Source: QHWK01 sp035315685
GTDB lineage: Bacteria > Acidobacteriota > Vicinamibacteria > Vicinamibacterales > CAVVIG01
Length of the DNA stretch: 42,476 nucleotides
Direction: 5' to 3'
NCBI GenBank assembly: GCA_035315685.1
Contig: DATFXR010000358.1
Span: forward strand, 1 to 42,476
Within the stretch, counting starts at the first letter, position 1. Every line of letters begins with the position of its first letter. The translations under genes and the position numbers were made by a program. Of the stretch, positions 25,312-34,226 are shown piece by piece. The notes below the pieces were generated by a model. It saw only the letters and a program-made list of their open reading frames with translations. It did not search any database and had not been told where the DNA came from.

Positions 25312-25439
25312 AACGCATCGGCCTGGCATGTTTCGTGGTGATCTCCGGGCTGGCGTTCGGTGCAATAACCAGTCGGCCGCTGCAACGCGTCGCTTAGCGG
25401 ACTCCGACTCGCGCCACGGACTGTTAGAGCCGATGCGTT
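25312..25439. repeat. 11-bp inverted repeat flanking 106 bases
   Basis: AACGCATCGGC (25312-25322) and GCCGATGCGTT (25429-25439) are perfect inverted copies inside the 193-base intergenic stretch downstream of the secreted protein gene. The enclosed 106 bases have no ORF with coding features. It could be the basal stem of a structured RNA or the ends of a tiny decayed element. Confidence 0.3.
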
Positions 25440-25455
25440 TGACACACAGACCACG

Positions 25456-25482
25456 AAGGCCGTCCTCGGAAGGGCGGCCTTT
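25456..25482. terminator. bidirectional intrinsic terminator-like hairpin
   Basis: AAGGCCGTCC, a short loop TCGGAA and GGGCGGCCTT pair over ten positions with one G-U. The hairpin is flanked by a short T-rich side (TTTCC). It lies between the convergent secreted-protein gene and FMN reductase gene and could serve both. Confidence 0.6.
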
Positions 25483-25498
25483 CCTGATCTCCACACGT

Positions 25499-26077
25499 TC
25501 AGTACGGCACTCCGCGTGCCCGCGCATCGCGCAGTGCGGACGCGTACCACTCCAGCTCCGTCGCAAACCGTTCGAAGCCTGTATGGAGACGCGCCTCGGC
25601 CGCCGTTCCGTCCGCGTCGAGCGCGTTCTGAATGCGCGGGATCGGGAACAGGCTCGAGATGCTCGGCATGCCGAGCTCGCACAGCATGGCGCGAAGCTGC
25701 ATCGCTGCGCGCACGCCGCCGAACGCCCCGGTGGAGTAGCAGACGATCGCCGACGGACGCCAGAGATATTCTTCGAGGAAGTAGTCGAGCAGGTTGCTGA
25801 GTGCAGGCGGAATGCTGTGATTGTATTCACCGCTGATGACGACGAACGCATCAGCCGACCGATACAACGCAGCGAGCATGTCGAGCGACTCAGGCGCGGT
25901 CCCTTTCGGATACTCCTTGTACATCCGGTCCAACAGCGGCAACTCCAGCTGGACGGGATCGACGAGCGTGACGTGGTGTCCGCGTGCGATCAATCCGCGC
26001 TCGACGAAGCGCGCCGCCTTGATGCCCTGTCGGTCGGAGCGAACCGATCCGAGAAGGACGACAATGTTCAAGCCCAC
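25499..26077 (-). CDS. NADPH-dependent FMN reductase family protein
   Basis: The product has 192 residues with a flavodoxin-like fold. IVVLLGSVRSDRQGIKAARFV is the FMN phosphate loop at the N-terminus, DAFVVISGEYNHSIPPALSNLLDYF is the isoalloxazine-binding loop, and a LWRPSAIVCYSTGAFGGVRA segment completes the site. It transfers electrons from NAD(P)H to FMN or quinone-like acceptors. The GTG start at 26077 lies inside the 3' end of the debranching-enzyme gene (10-base overlap), so it is probably translationally coupled to it; why a redox enzyme is tied to glycogen debranching is unclear. Confidence 0.88.
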   Translation of the reverse strand: MGLNIVVLLGSVRSDRQGIKAARFVERGLIARGHHVTLVDPVQLELPLLDRMYKEYPKGTAPESLDMLAALYRSADAFVVISGEYNHSIPPALSNLLDYFLEEYLWRPSAIVCYSTGAFGGVRAAMQLRAMLCELGMPSISSLFPIPRIQNALDADGTAAEARLHTGFERFATELEWYASALRDARARGVPY

Positions 26078-28044
26078 TGCGGCTCACCCTTCGGCTGGCT
26101 GGCGGCGCGGGATCGCGGCGCGAGCATGTCTCGTTCGATTCTGATCAACTCGCCGAGCGACCACGCCTGGAATGGGCATCCGCGCGGCGTGAACGGCGGT
26201 TCCGCGTCGGCAATCTCGGATACATGTCCGAGTCCGGCCTCGCGAAGATGCTCGGAGAGCGGTTCGACGAAGCGCTGCTTCGCCTGGGCGCGCGAGGCCG
26301 CCGTGTTGCCGTGTGTGCGCAGCCACGCGTCGACGAACGGCCCGATCAGCCACGGCCACACGGTGCCCTGGTGATAGACGGCATCGCGTGCCGGCGAATC
26401 GCCTTCGTACCGTTTGGCGTATCCCGGTTCGCCCGGCGCGAGCGACCGCAGCCCGACCGGCGTGAGCAACCGCGATTCGACCACGTCAACGACGGCGCGC
26501 GCTCGTGGCCCGTCGACGACGGCGAGCGGCAGCCCGCCGACGGCGAGCACCTGGTTCGGCCGCAGCGTCGCGTCAGCGGTCGCCGGGACATGGTCGACGT
26601 CGACGACGTCGGCGAGAAAGCCGCGTGTGGTCCAGAAACGATCGGCAAATGCCACGCGGCCGCGCGCGAGCGGTTCGAGCCACGCGCGATTGAAGCGCGA
26701 GGCCACGTGGAGCGCATTGAACCAGAGCGCCTGCACTTCGACCGGCTTTCCGACGCGCGGCGTGATCACGCGATCGCCGACGCGCGCATCCATCCAGGTC
26801 AGTTGGACGCCGGGGCCCCCCGCCGCCAGCAGTCCGTCGTCGTCGAGACGAATGCCGAACCGGGTTCCGGCGGCGTACCCCTTGACGATCGATAGCACCG
26901 CGAACTCGAGCGCGTCGCGATCGCTGGCCGACAAAACGCTCGAACCGCGGCCAGCGCGCTCCAGCAGCTCGCCGGCGGCGACGACGTACCACAGCGACGC
27001 GTCGACGGCGTTGAATTCCGGAGTGTCGCCGGCGTCGGGAAACCGGTTCGGCAGCATACCTTCGGACACCGCACCGGCCCAGGCGACGAGAATGTCGCGC
27101 GCATCGCGAAGGCGGCCGGTCGCCAGACACAGGCCGCGAATCGCGATGAACGTGTCGCGCCCCCAGTCGGTGAACCACGGATAGCCGGCAATGATCGTGC
27201 GACCGGAACCTCGCTGGACGAGATAGGCATCGGCAGCGCGCTCGATTGGCGATGCGAATCCAGCGCGGCGTTCGCGTTCGCGCGCGGCGAGCGTTTCGTA
27301 GATCGTCACGACCTCGTCGCGCGTCCGTGGCAGCGGCGCGTCAGCGGCGCCCGCCCTCAGGATCCAGATCGCCCGATCGCCCGCGTCAGACAAGCGCCAC
27401 GTCAGCACACCGGGCGACGCGAGATCTTCGATCGCGTCGAGGCCACGCTCCTGCTCGGCGGCATACAGAAAGTTCCGATACCACTCCGGGGCCTGAGCGT
27501 AGGTGCCGTTGGTCAGCATCGCTACCGGCGGCACGCCGTCGTAGGGCCGGAACGCTATGGAGGCATCGCCGATCGACGCGTCGAACCGGAAGGCGCCGTT
27601 CTCGTGGTGCGTCGAGTGATAGTCGCGCCCCGACAGCAGCGGCCGCACGCGTAGATCCACCGGTCCGCCGCCGATCAGCGTCCAGACGACGACGACGACC
27701 GTGCCGGTGCCGTGCACGGCCAACACTTCCTGTGTCAAGACGACGTCGTCGCCAACGTGGTAGCGCCACGTCGGCCACGGTTCAGCCACGAAGGATGTGA
27801 TTCGCGACGCGCCGTCCGGATGCAGCACGTCCGGCGCATAGCGTTGCGTCGTCAGCGCGGTCGAATGGCCGTTCCGCTCGAGCGACGCCTCGAAACCGTT
27901 CACCAGCACCATGCGGCCGGTTGGCGGCGTCGTTGCGGTCAGCAACAGCGCGTGGTACCGCCGTGTCCTGACACCCGAGACAGTCCCCGACGCGAACCCG
28001 CCGAGGCCGTCGGCTTCCAGCCACTCGCGATTATCGATGCGCAT
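26068..28044 (-). CDS. glycogen debranching enzyme (amylo-alpha-1,6-glucosidase family)
   Basis: The product has 658 residues from the ATG at 28044, supported by GAGGAG nine bases upstream and by the canonical N-terminus REWLEADGLGGFASGTVSGVRTRRYHALL. The N-terminal beta-sandwich (about 1-250) precedes an (alpha/alpha)6 catalytic domain with YPWFTDWGRDTFIA (about 288-301, acidic active-site region), DASLWYV and AVYHQGTVWPWLIGPFVDAW. It hydrolyses alpha-1,6 branches of glycogen-like glucans in the cytosol. The downstream FMN reductase overlaps its end. It is divergent from the aquaporin operon; another glycosidase lies at 40204. Confidence 0.9.
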   Translation of the reverse strand: MRIDNREWLEADGLGGFASGTVSGVRTRRYHALLLTATTPPTGRMVLVNGFEASLERNGHSTALTTQRYAPDVLHPDGASRITSFVAEPWPTWRYHVGDDVVLTQEVLAVHGTGTVVVVVWTLIGGGPVDLRVRPLLSGRDYHSTHHENGAFRFDASIGDASIAFRPYDGVPPVAMLTNGTYAQAPEWYRNFLYAAEQERGLDAIEDLASPGVLTWRLSDAGDRAIWILRAGAADAPLPRTRDEVVTIYETLAARERERRAGFASPIERAADAYLVQRGSGRTIIAGYPWFTDWGRDTFIAIRGLCLATGRLRDARDILVAWAGAVSEGMLPNRFPDAGDTPEFNAVDASLWYVVAAGELLERAGRGSSVLSASDRDALEFAVLSIVKGYAAGTRFGIRLDDDGLLAAGGPGVQLTWMDARVGDRVITPRVGKPVEVQALWFNALHVASRFNRAWLEPLARGRVAFADRFWTTRGFLADVVDVDHVPATADATLRPNQVLAVGGLPLAVVDGPRARAVVDVVESRLLTPVGLRSLAPGEPGYAKRYEGDSPARDAVYHQGTVWPWLIGPFVDAWLRTHGNTAASRAQAKQRFVEPLSEHLREAGLGHVSEIADAEPPFTPRGCPFQAWSLGELIRIERDMLAPRSRAASQPKGEPQWA

Positions 28045-28184
28045 ATTCGAACAGCTCCTCGGGCATTTCGTGCGTGGACATGACCGGCGCCCGGACAAGG
28101 CCTCGCCGGTTGGATGTCGGACGAGCCGATCTGTTTCACCCCGCGACCGTAACCTGGCACCGCCGCGGGCATCCAAGTCGCGAC
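28045..28184. promoter_or_regulatory. divergent spacer between debranching enzyme and aquaporin operon
   Basis: About 140 bases if the aquaporin starts at GTG 28185. It contains the GAGGAG ribosome-binding site of the debranching gene on the minus strand. I see no convincing -35/-10 pair or operator palindrome. Confidence 0.25.
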
Positions 28185-28973
28185 GTGCCCACGATCCGCA
28201 GTCACTGGCCGGAATACGCGAGCGAGGCGCTGTGCCTGGCGCTGTTCATGGTGTCGGCCGCGGCGTTCGCGACGCTCCTGCGCCACCCGCTGTCGCCGCT
28301 GGCGGCGTGGATGCCGGCCGCGGCGCTGCAGCGGGTGCCGATGGGGATCGCGATGGGCCTCACGCTCGTCGCGATCGTCTACTCGCCGCTTGGCCGCCGC
28401 TCGGGAGCTCACATGAACCCGGCGTTGACGCTGACGTTCCTGCGGCTCGGCAAGATCGCGCCGCTCGACGCGGCCGCTTACATCGTCGCGCAGTTCGCCG
28501 GCGGCGCAGCGGGAATCGTCACGGCGACGGCGCTTCTCGGCGGACTGCCGGCCGATCCGTCAGTGAACTTCGTCGCTACGGTGCCTGGACCTGCCGGGTC
28601 GGCGGTTGCGTTCGCCGCTGAGGCGGCGATCTCGTTCGGGATGATGCTGGTCGTCCTCACCATCTCGAACACCACGCGACTGATGCGCGCCACCGGCGTA
28701 TGCGCCGGGCTCCTGGTCGCGACCTACATCGTCGTCGAGGCGCCGCTGTCGGGGATGAGCATGAACCCGGCGCGAACGCTGGCGCCCGCGCTGCTGGCGC
28801 ACACCGCGCAGTCACTGTGGATCTACTTCACTGCGCCACCGCTCGGCATGCTCGTTGCCGCAGAACTGTACGTGCGGCGGCGCGGCGACGATGCGGTGCG
28901 CTGCGCCAAATTCGATCACCCGGCGAACGTGCGCTGCATTTTCAAGTGCCGCTATATGGAGGCATCGCAATGA
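28185..28973 (+). CDS. MIP/aquaporin family channel
   Basis: The product has about 262 residues from GTG 28185; in-frame starts at 28074 and 28080 would add a 35-residue basic extension that the family lacks. Six TM helices are evident, with the two half-helix motifs SGAHMNPALT and SGMSMNPARTLAPAL, i.e. NPA in both copies. The C-terminal Cys-containing tail (CAKFDHPANVRCIFKC) resembles that of a bacterial aquaporin subgroup. Glycerol versus water selectivity cannot be decided by eye. Its TGA overlaps the ATG of the GMC oxidoreductase, so the two are coupled. Confidence 0.88.
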   Translation: MPTIRSHWPEYASEALCLALFMVSAAAFATLLRHPLSPLAAWMPAAALQRVPMGIAMGLTLVAIVYSPLGRRSGAHMNPALTLTFLRLGKIAPLDAAAYIVAQFAGGAAGIVTATALLGGLPADPSVNFVATVPGPAGSAVAFAAEAAISFGMMLVVLTISNTTRLMRATGVCAGLLVATYIVVEAPLSGMSMNPARTLAPALLAHTAQSLWIYFTAPPLGMLVAAELYVRRRGDDAVRCAKFDHPANVRCIFKCRYMEASQ

Positions 28974-30553
28974 CGCACTATGACGTGATCATCATCGGCA
29001 GCGGCGCCGGCGGCGGCACGCTGGCCTATCACCTGGCCCCGTCCGGCAAGAAGATCCTCATCATCGAGCGCGGCGACTACGTCCGGCGCGAGAAGGACAA
29101 CTGGAGCTCGCGCGCGGTCAACGTCGAGGCCAAGTACCACACCAGAGAAGTGTGGCGCGATGGCGACGGCAAGCCGCTGCACCCGCACACGAACTACTAC
29201 GTCGGCGGCAACACGAAATTCTACGGGGCCGCGCTGTTCCGACTGCGCCAGGAAGACTTCGGCGAGCTGACGCATCACGGCGGCATCTCACCCGCGTGGC
29301 CGATCGGCTACGACGACCTCGAGCCGTACTACACGCAGGCCGAGCACCTGTACCAAGTGCACGGCGAGCGCGGCGCCGATCCGACCGAACCGTGGGCGAG
29401 CGCGCCGTACCGATACCCGGCGGTGCAGCACGAGCCGCGCATCCAACAGCTGAACGACGATCTTCGACGCCGTGGGCTGCGGCCGTTTCATGTCCCGCTT
29501 GGCATCATGCTCGACGAGGCGCAGCCGGCGGTCAGCCGCTGCATTCGCTGCGACACGTGCGATGGCTTCGCCTGCCTGCTGCACGCGAAGAGCGACGCGC
29601 AGGTCGTCTGCGTCGAGCCGGCGCTCGCCCATCCGAACGTGTCGCTCCTGACGAACGCGAGGGTCACGCGCCTGCTGACGAGTGCGTCAGGACGCGATGT
29701 CACCGGCGTCGAAGTCCAGCGCGGCACAGCGACGGCCACGGAATTTATTCGCGGCGACATCGTCGTCTCGTCGTGCGGCGCGATCAATTCGGCGGCGCTG
29801 CTCCTGCGATCGGCCAACGACCGTCACCCGAACGGCCTCGCCAACCGGTCCGGCGTTGTCGGCCGCCACTATATGGGACACACCAACTCGGTGCTGCTCG
29901 CGATCTCGAAGACGCCGAACCCGACCGTTTTTCAGAAGACGCTGGCGGTGAATGATTTCTATTTCGGCGGCGACGGGTTCCCATACCCGATGGGACACCT
30001 CTCCTTCGTCGGCAAGCTCGACGCGATCGCCCTGTCGGCGGGTGCGCCGGCGATCGTCCCCGGGATGACGCTGGAGTTGATGGCGAAGCACTCGCTGGAT
30101 TTCTGGCTGACGTCGGAAGACCTTCCGGATCCGGAGAACCGCGTGACACTCGATCGCGACGGGAACGTCGTGCTGTCGTACCGGCCGAACAACGAAGCGG
30201 GACACAAGCGGCTGATTCGAACGCTCGAGGGCCTGCTGCAGCATCTCGACATGCACCCGCACCTGGTGCCGCGAAATCTGTTCGTCGGCAACCGCATCCC
30301 GCTGGCCGGCGTCGCCCACCAGAACGGGACCGTACGGTTCGGCCGCGATCCGCAGAAGTCGGCCCTCGACACCAACTGCAAAGCGCACGAACTCGACAAT
30401 TTGTACGTCGTCGACGGCAGCTTCTTTCCGTCCAGCGGCGCCGTGAACCCGGCGTTGACCATCATCGCAAACGCGTTGCGCGTCGGCGATCACCTGCTCG
30501 ACCGTCTCGGCGCGCGGCAGTCGTCGCGGGCCGTCACCGGAGCGGTCGCATGA
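28970..30553 (+). CDS. GMC family FAD-dependent oxidoreductase
   Basis: The product has 527 residues. YDVIIIGSGAGGGTLAYHLA at the N-terminus is the FAD Rossmann motif, followed by the ERGDY acidic strand end. GGNTKFYGAALFRLRQEDF is the family's substrate-loop signature. AHQNGTVRFG holds the presumed catalytic His, and LYVVDGSFFPSSGAVNPALTI is the GMC C-terminal motif. A CIRCDTCDGFAC cluster near residue 185 is extra and could bind metal or form disulfides. It probably oxidises an alcohol or sugar. GGAGG lies eight bases before the ATG at 28970, which sits inside the aquaporin's terminal codons; its own stop overlaps the next gene by ATGA. Confidence 0.9.
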   Translation: MTHYDVIIIGSGAGGGTLAYHLAPSGKKILIIERGDYVRREKDNWSSRAVNVEAKYHTREVWRDGDGKPLHPHTNYYVGGNTKFYGAALFRLRQEDFGELTHHGGISPAWPIGYDDLEPYYTQAEHLYQVHGERGADPTEPWASAPYRYPAVQHEPRIQQLNDDLRRRGLRPFHVPLGIMLDEAQPAVSRCIRCDTCDGFACLLHAKSDAQVVCVEPALAHPNVSLLTNARVTRLLTSASGRDVTGVEVQRGTATATEFIRGDIVVSSCGAINSAALLLRSANDRHPNGLANRSGVVGRHYMGHTNSVLLAISKTPNPTVFQKTLAVNDFYFGGDGFPYPMGHLSFVGKLDAIALSAGAPAIVPGMTLELMAKHSLDFWLTSEDLPDPENRVTLDRDGNVVLSYRPNNEAGHKRLIRTLEGLLQHLDMHPHLVPRNLFVGNRIPLAGVAHQNGTVRFGRDPQKSALDTNCKAHELDNLYVVDGSFFPSSGAVNPALTIIANALRVGDHLLDRLGARQSSRAVTGAVA

Positions 30554-31584
30554 AGTTCCATGCGCTCGTGGTTGCTGCGGCGCTGCTCGCCACATCGCCG
30601 TTCTCGACGCCGGCCCCGCTCACTGCCGCGGTTGGCGGAGGCGCGGCGCTCCACGTCACTGCCGTCGACACCGTCGGCCTGACAGTTTCGGACATGGACC
30701 GCGCGGTGGCGTTCTACACGTCGGTGCTGACGTTCGAAAAGGTATCCGACATCGAAGTGGCTGGACGTGATTACGAACTGATGACCGGCGTCTTCGGCGC
30801 CCGGCTACGAATCGTGCGATTGCGGCTGGGCGACGAATCCATCGAGCTCACCGAGTATCTGACGCCGAAGGGCCGCGCGATGCCGGCCGACGTGCGCGCC
30901 AACGACAGGCTCTTCCAGCACGTGGCGATCATCGTCAGCGATATCGACGGCGCGTACGAGCGCCTCCGGAGCCGCGGCGTCGAGCACGCCTCCACCGGAC
31001 CGCAACGGCTGCCCGAGTGGAATCCGAACGCCGGCGGCATCGGCGCGTTCTACTTCCGCGATCCGGATCGCCACTTCCTCGAGATCCTCCACTTTCCCGC
31101 GGGCAAGGGGCTCGACAAGTGGCACCGGAGCGATCGCCTGTTCCTCGGCATCGATCACACCGCGATCGTTGTCAACGACACCGACGCAACGCTCGGGCTG
31201 TACCGTGACGCGCTCGGGATGCAAGTCGCCGGTACGAGCGAAAACTACGACACCGAGCAGGAGCATCTGAACAACGTGTTCGGCGCCAGACTGCGGATAA
31301 CCGCGCTGCGCGCTGGAGCGGGACCGGGCATCGAACTGCTGGAGTACCTGGCGCCGCGCGACGGGCGCGCCGCGCCGATCGATCTGCATGCGAACGACAT
31401 CGCGCACTGGCAGACGACGCTGCTGACCGACACGCCGGAGCGCGCCATCGATCTCGGGCGCCGTCGCGCGGTGTCGCTCGTCTCGCCGGCCGTCGTCGAG
31501 ATTCCGTCCGGCCCGCTCAACATCCGCCGCACCCTGCTCGTTCGCGACGCCGACGGGCACGCGCTGCGGCTGGCGTCTCGCTGA
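30550..31584 (+). CDS. secreted protein with two VOC (glyoxalase-like) domains
   Basis: The product has 344 residues with a signal peptide (about 1-22). Domain one (about 35-185) starts VDTVGLTVSDMDRAVAFYTSVLTF, with a second half FQHVAIIVSDIDGAYERLRSRG and FYFRDPDRHFLEILHFP. Domain two (about 200-344) starts IDHTAIVVNDTDATLGLYRDALGM. Each domain has paired beta-alpha-beta-beta-beta units; the first metal position of domain one is Gly rather than His, so metal binding there may be lost. A periplasmic isomerase, dioxygenase-like or binding role is possible. It overlaps the GMC gene by four bases (ATGA). Confidence 0.85.
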   Translation: MKFHALVVAAALLATSPFSTPAPLTAAVGGGAALHVTAVDTVGLTVSDMDRAVAFYTSVLTFEKVSDIEVAGRDYELMTGVFGARLRIVRLRLGDESIELTEYLTPKGRAMPADVRANDRLFQHVAIIVSDIDGAYERLRSRGVEHASTGPQRLPEWNPNAGGIGAFYFRDPDRHFLEILHFPAGKGLDKWHRSDRLFLGIDHTAIVVNDTDATLGLYRDALGMQVAGTSENYDTEQEHLNNVFGARLRITALRAGAGPGIELLEYLAPRDGRAAPIDLHANDIAHWQTTLLTDTPERAIDLGRRRAVSLVSPAVVEIPSGPLNIRRTLLVRDADGHALRLASR

Positions 31585-31671
31585 AACCGCCGCCTGCCGG
31601 CGGCATCACACCGGATGACGGCGCCGAACGCCGCAACCGACATCAAGACACGTCATAGGAGGAGAGAGTTC

Positions 31672-32091
31672 ATGATCCGCAGCACCATCCGCACCGCGTT
31701 CATCGGCCTCGCGGCGATCGCCCTCTCGGCATCGCTGGCGCACGCGCAGACTCACAGCAGTGGCAAGTTCTCCGGCGCCAAAGTGAACGCCGGCACCGTC
31801 ACGCACACGGTGAAGGACGGCAAGAACGTCCTGACTCTGTCGAGCGATTTCCAGATGCCCGACACGCCGGATCCACACTGGCAGGTCGTCGACTCGAAGG
31901 GCAACACCTATCTGCTGCAGCGTCTCGGCGTGAAGAACCTCGGCGGCGTCGTCAAGGACAGGATCAACCAGACGATCACGCTGCCGGCGTACATCAAGGA
32001 CGTCGCCAAGGTCCAGATCTACTGCGCGTGGGCCGAAGCAGTGCTCGGCGAGGCGTCATTCGGTGCGCCGATGATGACCAGCGACAAGTGA
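31672..32091 (+). CDS. secreted DM13-domain protein
   Basis: The product has 139 residues from the ATG at 31672, which follows AGGAGGAGA. The signal peptide ends at SLAHA (about 25). The rest is one DM13 domain: GKFSGAKVNAGTVTHTVKDG, LTLSSDFQMPDTPDPHWQVV, QTITLPAYIKDVAKVQIYCAW with the conserved cysteine C118, and EASFG. DM13 domains are proposed redox or haem-linked modules. It follows the VOC gene after an 87-base gap and may extend the aquaporin-GMC-VOC operon, adding another extracytoplasmic redox piece. Confidence 0.8.
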   Translation: MIRSTIRTAFIGLAAIALSASLAHAQTHSSGKFSGAKVNAGTVTHTVKDGKNVLTLSSDFQMPDTPDPHWQVVDSKGNTYLLQRLGVKNLGGVVKDRINQTITLPAYIKDVAKVQIYCAWAEAVLGEASFGAPMMTSDK

Positions 32092-34062
32092 TCACGGCAG
32101 CGGCATGACGCGGGCGAGCAGGCGCTGGAACTCCGGCGCCTGCCGCACGCTCTCGAATTCAGGTTCGACCGGCAGGAACACCATCCATCCCGAACGATCC
32201 CCAAACGCCCGCTCGAGCGCGTCCATCGCCCGCTGACGATCGCCCAGCCCCACACTGATCAGCGCTTCGTGATAGGGCGACGCATAGCGGCCGCGACCCT
32301 CGTTCGTCAGCTCCTGCCGAATCGAGTCGGCCTTCGCTCGGTCGCCGGAGGTTGCGTAGCCGAATGCCAGATGCGCGCGCATATAGGCGCTGTTGCCGGA
32401 CAGCGCCACTGCTCGCTGCAGCTCCTCGATCTCATGCCGCGTATCGCCTTTTGCGCGATAGGACTGTGCCAGACCCCAGTGCGCGACCGCGAACTCCGGA
32501 CTGCCGTCGAGCGTGCGACGAAACTCGTCCAACGCCTCGTCGACTCGGCCGGCGTACCAGTACCGGATCGCGAGGGAGGTGCCGGCGATCGCGGACAAAG
32601 GATCGAGCTCCTTCGCGCGCTGCGCTTCGCGAATCGCCTCGTCCAGCCGTCGCATCGTCGTCAGCGTCGCCGAGTAGTACTGGTGCGCCTGAACCGAGCT
32701 CGGATTCAGGCGGATCGCTTCGAGCACTTCACGCTCAGAACCCTGCAGATCCCACTCGTAATCGAGCTTCACCATCGAGAGAACCGCGTGCGCCTCCGAT
32801 GATCGTGGGTCGAGCTGGAGCGCACGCTCCGCGCCGGCCTTTGCCTTGCGCAGCAACTCCGCCGGCTGTTCGACTTCCCAGCCCGGCGCGCCGAGCAGCC
32901 GGTAGCAGTCGGCCAGGCCCGAGTGCGCTGGCGCGTAACTCGGGTCCATCGCGATGGCTCGCTGGAAGTACTCGATCGCCTTTCGCGCGCCTTCCTCCGT
33001 CGCCTGCTCGCGGAAGAATCTGCCGCGCAGGCACAACTCGTAGGCGGGGAACGACGATGCCTGCCCAGTACCGGCCTGCGGCCGATTGAGCGCGAGCGCG
33101 AGGGAGTGCGCGATCTTCATCGCGACTTCGCTTTGAATCGCCAGCACATCCGAGACCTCGCGGTCGTAGCGTTCGGCCCACAGATTCGTCATGCTCGTCG
33201 CCTGGACGAGCTGTGCTGTGATGCGCACGCGGCCGCCGGCGCGACGGATGCTCCCCTCGAGCACGTAATCGACGCCGAGCTCGCTGCGAATCTGGCCGAC
33301 GCTCTTCTTCGCGTCCTTGTACAAGCGCGACGTCGTACGCGCGATCACGCCGAGATGTTCCGGATCGAGTTTGCCCAGCTCGGCGATCATCTCGTCGGTG
33401 AACCCGTCGCTGAAGTAGTCCTGATCCGCCTCCGGGCTCAGATTCTCGAACGGCAGCACGGCGAGCGTCATCTTCGACGGCGGCGGAGGCGTCGACGGCG
33501 TCCGTACGACGCGGAAATACACCGCCGCGACGCCGACCGACACAGCGAGCGCGAGCACGGCCAGCCCCAGCACGACACGCGACGGTCGCGAGACCGCGAT
33601 GCGGGTGAGACGGGCCGGGGCGTCGGACGGGGATGACGCCTCCGGCGCGTGGGCGGGCGGCGGCGGGACCTCGTCGATAGGCGCCGCAGTCTCACCTGTT
33701 CCCGTGCCGGTGGAGGTCTGGATGACCGTCACGGGAGCGATGAACCGGTAGCCGCGCCGGGGAAATGTTTCGATGAACCGCGGGCTTTCAGCCGAATCCC
33801 GTAACGCGTCCCGCAGGCGATTCATGGCTGAGTTCAGGCCGTGGTCGAAGTCGACGAAAGTGTCGGCGGGCCAGAGTTGCCGGCGCAATTCTTCGCGGGT
33901 GACGACGTCGCCACCGCGGCGAAGGAGCAGGACAAGGATGTCGAACGGGCGGCCGCGCAGCTTCAACGGGCGACCCTGCTTTCGCATCTCGCCCGTGCGT
34001 TCGTCGACCTCGAAAAGACCGAAGCGATAAACCGTTCGCGCCGTCGATGTCTGCGTCGTCAT
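32092..34062 (-). CDS. CadC-like winged-helix regulator with TolB-like and TPR domains
   Basis: The product has 656 residues from the ATG at 34062. Winged helix at about 11-112 (YRFGLFEVDERTGEM, VVTREELRRQLWP, FIETFPRRGYRFIAPV), a Pro/Ala-rich linker, one TM at 163-183, a TolB/FlgO-like domain (LAVLPFENLSPEADQDYFSDGF to SVLA-like repeats, about 199-335) and about seven TPR units to the end. A cytoplasmic DNA-binding head tethered to a periplasmic or TPR sensor half is expected. It gives the intact comparison for the wrecked copy at 19798-20995. It abuts the DM13 gene convergently with no gap and is divergent from the ECF sigma gene. Confidence 0.85.
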   Translation of the reverse strand: MTTQTSTARTVYRFGLFEVDERTGEMRKQGRPLKLRGRPFDILVLLLRRGGDVVTREELRRQLWPADTFVDFDHGLNSAMNRLRDALRDSAESPRFIETFPRRGYRFIAPVTVIQTSTGTGTGETAAPIDEVPPPPAHAPEASSPSDAPARLTRIAVSRPSRVVLGLAVLALAVSVGVAAVYFRVVRTPSTPPPPSKMTLAVLPFENLSPEADQDYFSDGFTDEMIAELGKLDPEHLGVIARTTSRLYKDAKKSVGQIRSELGVDYVLEGSIRRAGGRVRITAQLVQATSMTNLWAERYDREVSDVLAIQSEVAMKIAHSLALALNRPQAGTGQASSFPAYELCLRGRFFREQATEEGARKAIEYFQRAIAMDPSYAPAHSGLADCYRLLGAPGWEVEQPAELLRKAKAGAERALQLDPRSSEAHAVLSMVKLDYEWDLQGSEREVLEAIRLNPSSVQAHQYYSATLTTMRRLDEAIREAQRAKELDPLSAIAGTSLAIRYWYAGRVDEALDEFRRTLDGSPEFAVAHWGLAQSYRAKGDTRHEIEELQRAVALSGNSAYMRAHLAFGYATSGDRAKADSIRQELTNEGRGRYASPYHEALISVGLGDRQRAMDALERAFGDRSGWMVFLPVEPEFESVRQAPEFQRLLARVMPLP

Positions 34063-34084
34063 CGTCTGCCGCTGATGCCGGTTG

Positions 34085-34113
34085 ATTCTAGCCGGGCTGA
34101 GATCGGCTGACAA
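34085..34113 (-). promoter_or_regulatory. sigma70-like promoter of the CadC-TPR regulator
   Basis: On the minus strand TTGTCA (complement of 34108-34113), 17 bases, then TAGAAT (complement of 34085-34090). Spacing is ideal, and the start codon at 34062 would be about 16 bases from the predicted transcription start. Confidence 0.5.
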
Positions 34114-34177
34114 ATCGTTGATCGTAAAAGATTTATCGAGTGAGGTCTGGAATGACCGACGATTGCGCCGCGTTGCA

Positions 34178-34206
34178 TTGAGCATCCTGCGGCCGGTGCG
34201 TAGATT
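34178..34206 (+). promoter_or_regulatory. candidate promoter of the ECF sigma gene
   Basis: TTGAGC (34178-34183), 17 bases and TAGATT (34201-34206) lie just upstream of the ATG at 34227. The -35 is imperfect; an autoregulated ECF-type promoter could also be here. Confidence 0.35.
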
Positions 34207-34226
34207 CGCGGGCATCGGAGGCAGCG

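Noticed and set aside
24145..25851. 568-codon minus-strand open frame across the secreted protein gene.
   Set aside because: It is antisense to a gene with signal peptide and good ribosome-binding site and shows no recognisable motif.
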